Positions 8,511 through 16,456 of a stretch of 54,426 nucleotides of DNA are shown here, piece by piece. Location of the stretch: NCBI GenBank assembly GCA_964512485.1, contig CAZEHJ010000016.1:1-54426 (forward strand). The letters are read 5' to 3'. Numbering within the stretch: the stretch's first letter is position 1; every line of letters starts with the position of its first letter. This DNA comes from CAZEHJ01 sp964512485. Its GTDB lineage: Bacteria; Bacteroidota; Rhodothermia; Rhodothermales; UBA10348. The position numbers and the translations under genes are program-made. The notes below the pieces were generated by a model. It was not told the DNA's origin, made no database searches, and was given only the letters and a program-made list of their open reading frames with translations.

Positions 8511-11034
8511 TCAATCTTCGTCAGAATCCGGACGTGAACCGGAATCAACCCGGAAGTCAAACTTCTGGAATCGATTTCCGGATGAGGCAGGTGCCGCTCC
8601 CTTTTTTGAACTCGTCTCTTCGGCTTTATCCGATTTCTTTTCAGAAGCCGGCTTTTCGCCCAGAGAGTCCTTCTCCTTATCGTCGCCCTTCTTCTTNNNN
8701 NNNNNNNNNNNNNNNNNNNNNNNNNNNNNNNNNNNNNNNNNNNNNNNNNNNNNNNNNNNNNNNNNNNNNNNNNNNNNNNNNNNNNNNNNNNNNNNNCCTC
8801 GATGAGTCCCGATTCGACTGGGAGGAAGAAGCCTTTGACCTGTCAGACGAATTTGACCTGTCAGACGAAGATGAACGCTGCTGATCTTTGGACTTCTCAG
8901 ATCGTCTTTCGTCGGATCTGGTATCTCGTGCTCTTCCGCGATTGTCAGATGATCCGCGACGATCGTCCGAACTTCGACGTCCGTCATCACGCCGGGTGGA
9001 TGAATCACCGCTTGACTGGCCAGAACCATCTGCTTTTCCACGACCTCTGGAATCGGCACCACCTCGTCCTCGGCTCTCACCTCCGGAACGACCTTTCGAG
9101 CTTCTACCTTTTTGATCGCTGCTACGGCCACGGTTGTCAGACTCTTTTTGTTTTGAATCCGATCCGGATCTGCCTTCCGACCTTCCTCTTCCAGCGTCTC
9201 GACCTCGTCCTGACCCTGATTTCTGATCCGAACGAGAAGATCTTTTCGAAGACCCTTCGTCTTTCGAACGACGTTTCGGGAGTCTGGTAATGTCCTTGCC
9301 TGACTTTCCGTCGAAAAAGCGAAACGTCATCGGATCCGTTTTCGAATCAGATTCAATTTTGACCCGGACTCCGAAACGCAAGTACCATCGCAGAGTCTGG
9401 CTTGGAAACTTGCCATTCAAGAATGAAGAAGTAAACGGGTGAACGCGAAGGCGCACTTTCCCTGTCCTACCAGACTGTTTGTATTCTTCGATCCAGCCTT
9501 CAATTTTCTTCAGGAGATCCTGTGGATCCACCCGCATGTGACTCGGTTCGGCAACTCGTGTCCGAGCTGAGGAGTCCTTCCTCGCGGCACCGCCTTCTCC
9601 TTCTTCCAGAGAGAACGTTTTGGTGATGCTTGGGCGCAAACGCTGTCGGGTGATCTGAATCAGACCAAAATCGCTCATCGGAAGCACTTTGGTTACCGCC
9701 CGGTCACCCCGGAATTCGCGGCGTAGCGACTCGTACACTTTCCGTCGATTTCGTTCGTCCCGCATATCGATGAAATCGACAACTATGATACCGCCGAGAT
9801 CACGCAACCTGATCTGTTTACACAGAACGCGGGCAGATTCAAGGTTGACCCTTACGGAGTTTTCTTCCTGTGACAGTCCCCGACCGGCCCGACCCGAGTT
9901 TACGTCGATGACGTGCATGGCTTCGGTCTGCTCGATGAACAGATATCCTCCAGAAGGCAGATTCACTCTGTCCTCGAAGGCCTCTTCAACGGCCTGCGCG
10001 ATACCGACTTTTTCGAATACTGATTGACCCGAATCATCGAATTTGACATCGGCTACCATGTCAGGAGCGATAGCCTGTACATATCCCTTTATGTTTCGAT
10101 ACAGCTTCTGATCGTCGATCAGAATCCTGTCATAGTCCTCCGTGAACAGGTCCCGCATGATGGAAGACGCCATATTTACGTCTTCGTGGACCACGCTCGG
10201 AGGCGTGGGTTTGGTCTTCATGCGCTCCTCGATTTTTTTCCACTTGCTGACAAGCAGATTCAGATCTGTATCGAGTGCTTTGGCGCTTCGACCATCCGCA
10301 ACGGTGCGCACAATCACACCAAATCCTTCGGGCAGAAGACTGCGGGCCAGAGCGCGTAAGCGGCGTCGCTCCTTGAACGACAGAATTTTTTTCGACACTG
10401 CCACGTAATTGGCCATGGGGACGAGCACGAGAAACCGTCCGGCCAGAGAGATATCCGTCGTGATGCGGCTCCCTTTGTTGGCAATGGGCTCTTTGCTGAT
10501 CTTGACCAGAACAGGCTGGTCCTTCTTCAGAATGGAAGCTGGATCAAATGACGGTCCGGAATCGGAGCCACCGTTCCGACCCCGCGCTTCATGTCTGCCG
10601 TGTTGCCGTTTCTGGGCAGATTTGCGTTTGCTCTTCCCATCCTTGTCCGCGACATGATGGTGATCCTTTCCTGAATCCCTTCTGTTTCTTCCATCTGACT
10701 GACCGCTCGGGTGTCTACGCTTCTTACCCGCGGGGCGTGTCGTGTAGTTTCCTTCGTATTTGCCAATGACAGGCACGTCTTCCTTGACGTAACCCATCCA
10801 GGATTCTACGTTTTCTATCAGGTCCGAAAAGTGGAGAAATGCGTCCTGCTTTTGACCTATGTCGACGAATGCCGCCTGAATGCTCGGCATGACTCGTCTG
10901 ACGCGACCAACGAAGATGTTTCCGATGGTGCGTTCGTGTTCCTGGTTCTCAATAAACAGCTCCGCGAGATCGCCATTCTCAACGATGGCAATGCGGGTCT
11001 GCTTTCCCTTGTTGATAACAATTTCCTTCGACAT
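8511..11034 (-). CDS. ribonuclease E/G, interrupted by an assembly gap
   Basis: Residues 1-200 form the S1-type RNA-binding domain, with a basic, His/Lys/Arg-rich insertion at about 95-165. The catalytic domain carries the two Mg-binding aspartates in IDVNSG (Asp377) and VVDFIDM (Asp420). The CPxCxG zinc-link that joins subunits in E. coli RNase E is absent: the region after RQRLRPS has no cysteine. After residue 600 the chain becomes a disordered Ser/Arg/Asp/Lys tail. The 100-N gap falls there. In the reading before the gap the frame would end five residues later; a different frame after it gives a Lys/Ser-rich tail ending PDSDED, which I take as the true end. The enzyme cuts single-stranded RNA during rRNA processing and mRNA decay. 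Confidence 0.88.
8697..8796. other. 100-N scaffold gap
   Basis: Exactly 100 N, the usual placeholder for a gap of unknown length. It sits inside a repeat-like Ser/Arg/Asp coding stretch of the RNase E/G gene. The real length, and so the reading frame across it, is unknown. Confidence 0.99.
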
Positions 11035-11534
11035 ATAAGATTGTCGTTCGGGAACGGCTCGTTCAGAGAATTTCCGGCTCGGAAGGAGGATACAAATTCA
11101 ACAAATGAGCCTGACGCGGTGAAATCCCCTGGATTCATCAATCGCGCGTCTGAATAAAACTGGCCCAAATTCCTCCTCACCGACGGCTCTGATCTGTGTG
11201 AGACCGTCCTCAAATTCTTTGTAATGTGAGTAGTACGAGAGAGACCATTTGCGTAGTCGAGTCCGACCAATAGCAATTGTCCCTGTGAGTCCGTCTGAAG
11301 TGCGCGTGCGTTTGCCAAAATGGCATTGGCTTTCACCGACAAGCGTTCGATAAGGCAATGAACTGCAAAAAACAGCGATGCCACACCGGTCGATGATTGT
11401 AAAAAAAGCCTACGCGAGGTGCCGTACATCAATAATGACGTGCAATATTCCCAGACGGGAGAGTTGACCGATCCGCGTTGCGGTGCTGCTGAGTGAGTTT
11501 GCAGTGCAATGATGCGATCCGGATTTCAATTTCG

Positions 11535-11562
11535 TTTGGTTATTCTCTTTATAAGGTAAAAT
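11535..11562 (+). promoter_or_regulatory. candidate promoter of citrate synthase
   Basis: TTTGGT and TAAAAT are separated by 16 bases in the only A/T-rich part of the region, about 105 bases before the citrate synthase start. The -35 box is a poor match, so the call rests mainly on position. Confidence 0.3.
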
Positions 11563-11565
11563 GAT

Positions 11566-11581
11566 CCCGTGAAACCACGGG
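11566..11581 (+). promoter_or_regulatory. perfect hairpin in the citrate synthase leader
   Basis: CCCGTG and CACGGG flank AAAC in a perfect 6-bp stem just downstream of the candidate -10 box. There is no following T-run, so it is not a terminator; it could stabilise the mRNA 5' end or be an operator. Confidence 0.35.
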
Positions 11582-11667
11582 TCGGCCAAAATGCAGTACT
11601 TTACAAATGACAGTTCCCGACCTTTTCTCCCTCTGTCTATTCAGCTCTTCTTCAATACCATTCACTC

Positions 11668-12807
11668 ATGAGCGAATCGCGAAACAAGCCCGGTGACTCC
11701 TCCTCTCCGAAAGGTCTGGAAGGAGTAATCGCACTTCATACCCAGATCTGTGACATCGACGGACAGAAGGGGGAATTGATCTATCGCGGTTATGACATCG
11801 CCGATCTGGCGCACAACTGTACCTTCGAAGAGACTGCGTACCTGCTCTGGAATGGCGACCTGCCAAATGCATCTGAGCTCGACCGGTTGAACCGGATGTT
11901 GGTCAGCGAGAGAATCTTGCCTCCCATGGTCCAGGAAGTGCTTGCCATGACGCCGGAGGATGCAAATCCAATGGCTGTGCTGCGTACGGCCGTTTCTGCA
12001 TTGGCCCTGTTCGATTCCGAAGCCGACAAAATGAGTGCAGATGCGAATTACAACAAAGCAGTTCGGCTGACAGCTCGCATACCTACCATTCTGGCGGCAT
12101 TTGACAGGCGGCGAAGGGGTCTCGAACCGCTTCCACCATTAAAGGATGGTTCGACGGCACAGAATTTCCTGTACATGTTGAGTGGTGAGGTGCCGGGAAA
12201 GGCAGCTGAGCGGACTTTCGATGCCTGTCTCGTGTTGCACGCTGAACACGGCCTGAATGCTTCAACATTTACTGGGCGTGTGATCGGAGCTACGCTGTCT
12301 GACATCTACTCCTCGATTGCCGGAGCCATCGGTGCGCTGAAAGGTCCGTTGCACGGCGGAGCAAACATCAAGGTGATGGAAATGCTGACCGAGATTGATC
12401 GCGCGGGCGCCGATCCTCGAGAGTGGATTCTGGAGAAGCTCTCAAATAAGGAACGAATCATGGGTTTCGGTCACAGGGTGTACAAAACTATCGACCCTCG
12501 TGCGACCATCCTCAGAGAGATGACAAAAGAGCTTTCCGCCGAGCGAGGGAGTACAAAATGGTACGACATGAGCGTTTCGATCATGGATACCGTTGAAAAA
12601 GAAAAGGGACTCTACCCTAACGTCGACTTCTTTTCTGCCTCTGTATATGGCACGCTTGATATCCCGACGGACCTGTTTACTCCGATTTTCGCGCTCTCGC
12701 GTATCACCGGTTGGACAGCACATCTGTTGGAACAGTGGGCAGACAATCGTCTGATCAGGCCGAGAGCTGCGTATTCCGGCGCTCAGGGACGAAAAACGGG
12801 GCGCTGA
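11668..12807 (+). CDS. gltA: citrate synthase
   Basis: A 379-residue protein, the length of the short CitZ-like citrate synthases. It contains HAEHGLNAS (His194), GPLHGG with the substrate-binding His229, GFGHRVYK with catalytic His269, and NVDFFSASVY with catalytic Asp320. It condenses acetyl-CoA and oxaloacetate, the entry step of the TCA cycle, in the cytoplasm. The N-terminal allosteric extension of the Gram-negative hexameric enzymes is missing. A set of succinate dehydrogenase genes follows on the same strand after 185 bases. A methylcitrate synthase role is possible, but the prp partner genes are not here. Confidence 0.95.
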   Translation: MSESRNKPGDSSSPKGLEGVIALHTQICDIDGQKGELIYRGYDIADLAHNCTFEETAYLLWNGDLPNASELDRLNRMLVSERILPPMVQEVLAMTPEDANPMAVLRTAVSALALFDSEADKMSADANYNKAVRLTARIPTILAAFDRRRRGLEPLPPLKDGSTAQNFLYMLSGEVPGKAAERTFDACLVLHAEHGLNASTFTGRVIGATLSDIYSSIAGAIGALKGPLHGGANIKVMEMLTEIDRAGADPREWILEKLSNKERIMGFGHRVYKTIDPRATILREMTKELSAERGSTKWYDMSVSIMDTVEKEKGLYPNVDFFSASVYGTLDIPTDLFTPIFALSRITGWTAHLLEQWADNRLIRPRAAYSGAQGRKTGR

Positions 12808-12992
12808 ACGGCCATCCTCAAAGTTCATGCATCCTTCGCTAAAAGTGTGACAGATCTTGAACAGATAAATCGTTAACATCTATCGGGACATACCTTCTGT
12901 GGTCGTTCCATCGGAATACCGAGTGGTTCAGTTTGAGCCTTCGTTTCCGTTCCAGCATCGTTTGAACAAACCATCCGGTTTAAGCAGCACAT

Positions 12993-13691
12993 ATGAGCAA
13001 TTCGAACGCCCTGCAATCACCCGTCGGAAAGAAACTGATTACCGGTATTACCGGGCTTGGTCTTCTGATTTTTGTGCTGATGCACATGATTGGGAATTTG
13101 TCCATGTTTTCCGGAGACGCGGCATACAACGAGTATTCGCATTTTTTGATTGGCCTCGGGCCACTTCTCTGGGTAGTTGAAGCAGGACTGGTGCTGTTCT
13201 TTCTTGCGCACGCTGTGCTAGGTGTCCGAATCTGGATGGGAAAAAGAAAAGCCCGGCCGGTTTCATACGACACCTATAAGAGCGCCGGCTCTCCCAGCCT
13301 TCAGTCTGCCAGTTCCAGAAGCATGATTGTCACGGGAATCATCCTGTTCGCCTTCCTCATCTTCCATTTGATTTCGTTCAAATACGGCCCGGGTGGCCCA
13401 GGTAGTCAGAGCGAGGCATACCTCGTGACGGTTGACGGAATTGAGATGCGTGACCTGGCGCTGCTCGTGAGAGAGCGTTTCGCCGGAGCAGGGTATACAT
13501 TTGGTTATACCGGCATCATGTTGCTTCTCATTGTGCACCTGAGACATGGCGTCTGGAGCGCACTGCAGTCTCTTGGCGCCATGCGTCCGTCACTGACGCC
13601 TCTCATCTATTTAATCGGGGCCCTTCTCGGCTTGGGCATCGGCATCGGCTTCATCATCATGCCACTGGCGGTCTACTTTCAGTTCATCTGA
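12993..13691 (+). CDS. sdhC: succinate dehydrogenase cytochrome b558 subunit
   Basis: A 232-residue integral membrane protein with five predicted transmembrane segments, the pattern of the single-anchor b558-type SdhC (no separate SdhD). Haem-ligand candidates are the His residues in LMHMIGN, YSHFLIG, FLAHAVL, FLIFHLI and IVHLRHG. It anchors SdhA and SdhB to the inner membrane and passes electrons to menaquinone. It precedes sdhA by about 65 bases in the common C-A-B order of Bacteroidota. Confidence 0.93.
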   Translation: MSNSNALQSPVGKKLITGITGLGLLIFVLMHMIGNLSMFSGDAAYNEYSHFLIGLGPLLWVVEAGLVLFFLAHAVLGVRIWMGKRKARPVSYDTYKSAGSPSLQSASSRSMIVTGIILFAFLIFHLISFKYGPGGPGSQSEAYLVTVDGIEMRDLALLVRERFAGAGYTFGYTGIMLLLIVHLRHGVWSALQSLGAMRPSLTPLIYLIGALLGLGIGIGFIIMPLAVYFQFI

Positions 13692-13758
13692 TGATGCGGT
13701 TTCCTCCGACCCTGAAATGGAGACTCCCAATAAATTGAAAGCTTAGATAAACTTGTCC

Positions 13759-15672
13759 ATGTCAACCGTTCTCGACTCGAAAATTCCCGATGGTCCCCTC
13801 AAGGAAAAATGGGACAACTACAAAAACGGGATCAAGCTGGTAAACCCGGCCAACAAGCGGAAACATACGGTTCTGGTAGTAGGCTCAGGATTGGCTGGCG
13901 GCTCGGCAGCCGCCACGCTGGCAGAACTGGGATACCACGTCAAGTGCTTCTGCATTCAGGATTCTCCCCGTCGTGCTCACTCCATTGCAGCTCAGGGTGG
14001 AATCAACGCAGCCAAGAACTATCCAAATGACGGTGACACAGTCTGGCGCCTGTTTTATGACACCATCAAGGGTGGTGACTATCGCTCCCGCGAAGCCAAT
14101 GTGCATCGTCTTGCCCAGGAGTCGAACAACATTATCGATCAGTGCGTCGCACAGGGCGTTCCCTTCGCCCGCGAATATGGTGGCCTTTTGGACAATCGTT
14201 CGTTCGGTGGAGCCCAGGTATCGAGAACTTTTTATGCGCGTGGCCAGACCGGGCAGCAGCTATTGATCGGCGCCTATCAGGCTATGAGCAAGGAGATCGG
14301 CAAGGGCAACATCGAGATGTTTCCCCGTCAGGAAATGCTGGATCTTGTCAAAATTGATGGAAAGGCCCGCGGTATCGTAACCCGGAATCTGGTGACGGGC
14401 GAATACGAGCGTCACGTTGGTGATGCCGTTCTGCTGTGTACCGGTGGCTATGGAAACGTCTACTATCTCTCCACGAACGCCAAAAACTCGAACGTAACCG
14501 CGGCCTGGCGCTGTCACAAGCGCGGAGCCATGTTTGCCAATCCGTGCTACACGCAGATTCACCCGACATGTATTCCCGTCTCTGGCGACTACCAGTCGAA
14601 ATTGACTCTTATGTCCGAAAGCCTCCGAAATGACGGCCGAGTCTGGGTGCCCAAAGAAGTTGGAGATTCACGTCCACCTCAGGACATTCCGGAAGACGAA
14701 CGGGATTATTACCTCGAGCGCCGCTATCCGAGCTTCGGAAACCTCGTTCCTCGCGACGTCGCGTCACGCAACGCCAAGATGGCCTGCGACGATGGAAAAG
14801 GAGTTGGTGAGACCAAACTGGCCGTTTATCTCGATTTCGCCGATTCAATCAAGCGTTTGGGCCGTGACACCATCGAAGCACGATACGGCAATCTATTTGA
14901 GATGTACGAACGCATCACGGGCGAGAATCCATACGAGCTGCCGATGCGCATCTACCCTGCCGTCCACTACACGATGGGTGGCCTTTGGGTCGATTACGAA
15001 CTCCAGAGTAGCGTCCCCGGACTGTTTGTCCTGGGAGAAGCCAACTTCTCTGACCACGGCGCAAACAGGCTTGGCGCGTCAGCCCTGATGCAAGGGCTGG
15101 CCGATGGCTACTTCGTAATCCCGTATACGCTCGGCAACTACATCGCAAGCAACAAATTCAGCGACGCATCCACGGATCACGCCGCATTTGAAGAAGCGGA
15201 ATCTGATGCCAGCGGCCGAATCGAAAAACTGCTTTCGATTCAGGGCACCAAAACGGTCACCGAATACCATCGTGAACTCGGACGGATCATGTGGGACTAT
15301 GTCGGAATGTCCAGAACAGCCGATGGGCTTCGCTCAGCGATTGACGAAATCAAAGCGCTAAGGGAAGACTTCTGGCAAAATGTGCTGGTAGCTGGCGAGC
15401 AGAACACGTTCAACAAGAATCTCGAGTTCGCATGTCGAGTTGCCGACTTCCTCGAGCTTGGAGAGTTGATGGCTCGGGATGCCTTGAATCGCGAGGAGTC
15501 CTGTGGAGGTCACTTCCGCGAAGAATACCAGTCCGCCGAAGGCGAAGCGGCAAGGAACGATGAGGACTTCACGTACGTGGCGGCATGGGAGTTCTTTGAG
15601 TCAGGCCACCAGATGCACAAGGAAAATCTGGAGTTCGAAAACGTTGAATTAACCACCCGTAGCTACAAATAG
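13759..15672 (+). CDS. sdhA: succinate dehydrogenase flavoprotein subunit
   Basis: I chose the ATG giving MSTVLDSK (637 residues); a TTG two codons upstream is also in frame. The FAD-binding GSGLAGGSAA is at 42-51, and RRAHSIAAQGG (71-81) contains His74, to which FAD is covalently bound in this family. HYTMGGLWVD and GANRLGASALMQG form the dicarboxylate site and the C-terminal FAD contacts. The length matches the long SdhA of the b558-type complexes of Bacteroidota and Bacillota. It oxidises succinate to fumarate, or may run as a fumarate reductase under low oxygen. Confidence 0.96.
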   Translation: MSTVLDSKIPDGPLKEKWDNYKNGIKLVNPANKRKHTVLVVGSGLAGGSAAATLAELGYHVKCFCIQDSPRRAHSIAAQGGINAAKNYPNDGDTVWRLFYDTIKGGDYRSREANVHRLAQESNNIIDQCVAQGVPFAREYGGLLDNRSFGGAQVSRTFYARGQTGQQLLIGAYQAMSKEIGKGNIEMFPRQEMLDLVKIDGKARGIVTRNLVTGEYERHVGDAVLLCTGGYGNVYYLSTNAKNSNVTAAWRCHKRGAMFANPCYTQIHPTCIPVSGDYQSKLTLMSESLRNDGRVWVPKEVGDSRPPQDIPEDERDYYLERRYPSFGNLVPRDVASRNAKMACDDGKGVGETKLAVYLDFADSIKRLGRDTIEARYGNLFEMYERITGENPYELPMRIYPAVHYTMGGLWVDYELQSSVPGLFVLGEANFSDHGANRLGASALMQGLADGYFVIPYTLGNYIASNKFSDASTDHAAFEEAESDASGRIEKLLSIQGTKTVTEYHRELGRIMWDYVGMSRTADGLRSAIDEIKALREDFWQNVLVAGEQNTFNKNLEFACRVADFLELGELMARDALNREESCGGHFREEYQSAEGEAARNDEDFTYVAAWEFFESGHQMHKENLEFENVELTTRSYK

Positions 15673-15697
15673 AGGCTCCTGCCTTTCAATTTCGATT

Positions 15698-16450
15698 ATG
15701 TCAAACAACATGAACATCCAATTGAAAGTCTGGCGTCAGGCCGGACCAGATGCGCCAGGTGGTTTCGAGACGTACAACGTCCCGGACGCAAATCCTCACA
15801 TGTCTTTCCTTGAACTGCTCGACGTATTGAACGAGCAGTTGATCAAGGAAGGCAAACTCCCTGTTGAGTTTGACAGCGATTGTCGCGAGGGTATTTGCGG
15901 CGCTTGCGGTGTGGTTGTAGATGGTGTGGCTCATGGCCCTCAGAAAAGGACCGCCTGTTGCCAGCTCCACATGCGTCATTACAAAGATGGCGACAAGATT
16001 GTCATAGAACCATGGCGCGCAGAAGGATTCCCGATTGTTCGGGACCTCGTGGTGGACCGATCCGCATTCGATCGCATCATGGCGGCTGGAGGATACATCT
16101 CAGCCAATACCGGGTCCGCTCAGGACGCCAATAACCTTCCAGTAGCAAAACATGACGCCGACCTGGCAATGGATTACGCTTCTTGCATCGGTTGCGGCGC
16201 TTGCGTGGCTGCTTGTCCGAACGCTTCGGCATCTCTCTTCACGGCTGCCAAGATCTCGCACCTGGCCAAACTTCCCCAGGGTGATCCCGAGCGCAAGACC
16301 CGCGTGAAAAACATGGTCGATCAGATGGACAAGGAAGGATTCGGAGATTGCTCAAATCACGCCGAATGCGAGGCTGTCTGTCCTAAAGGAATTTCAATTT
16401 CCTCTATCACGATGATGCGCCGGGAATACGTGAAGTCGTTGATCGGATAG
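15698..16450 (+). CDS. sdhB: succinate dehydrogenase iron-sulfur subunit
   Basis: A 250-residue protein. The [2Fe-2S] ligands are in DCREGICGACG (Cys62, Cys67, Cys70) plus one Cys of TACCQL. A second domain has CIGCGACVAACP for the [4Fe-4S] cluster, and CSNHAECEAVCPKG completes the third cluster. It carries electrons from SdhA to the haem subunit. It starts 25 bases after sdhA, and ends 6 bases before the convergent kinase gene, so there is almost no room for a separate terminator. Confidence 0.96.
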   Translation: MSNNMNIQLKVWRQAGPDAPGGFETYNVPDANPHMSFLELLDVLNEQLIKEGKLPVEFDSDCREGICGACGVVVDGVAHGPQKRTACCQLHMRHYKDGDKIVIEPWRAEGFPIVRDLVVDRSAFDRIMAAGGYISANTGSAQDANNLPVAKHDADLAMDYASCIGCGACVAACPNASASLFTAAKISHLAKLPQGDPERKTRVKNMVDQMDKEGFGDCSNHAECEAVCPKGISISSITMMRREYVKSLIG

Positions 16451-16456
16451 TCAGAG

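Larger units (their letters stand above)
11035..11667. other. 633-base intergenic stretch before citrate synthase
   Basis: No complete gene was found. On the minus strand around 11100-11430 there are open segments in different frames, such as ANARALQTDSQGQLLLVG and EEEFGPVLFRRAID, which faintly resemble NHL-repeat or propeller proteins and could be the remains of a frameshifted gene; this is speculative. The right end, from 11530, looks like a promoter and leader for citrate synthase (A/T-rich boxes and a perfect hairpin). No tRNA or known RNA was recognised. Confidence 0.4.

Noticed and set aside
8677..8696. RNase E/G ending five residues after the gap
   Set aside because: The frame through 100 N is arbitrary; a different frame continues the Lys/Ser-rich composition and ends at a natural stop further on.
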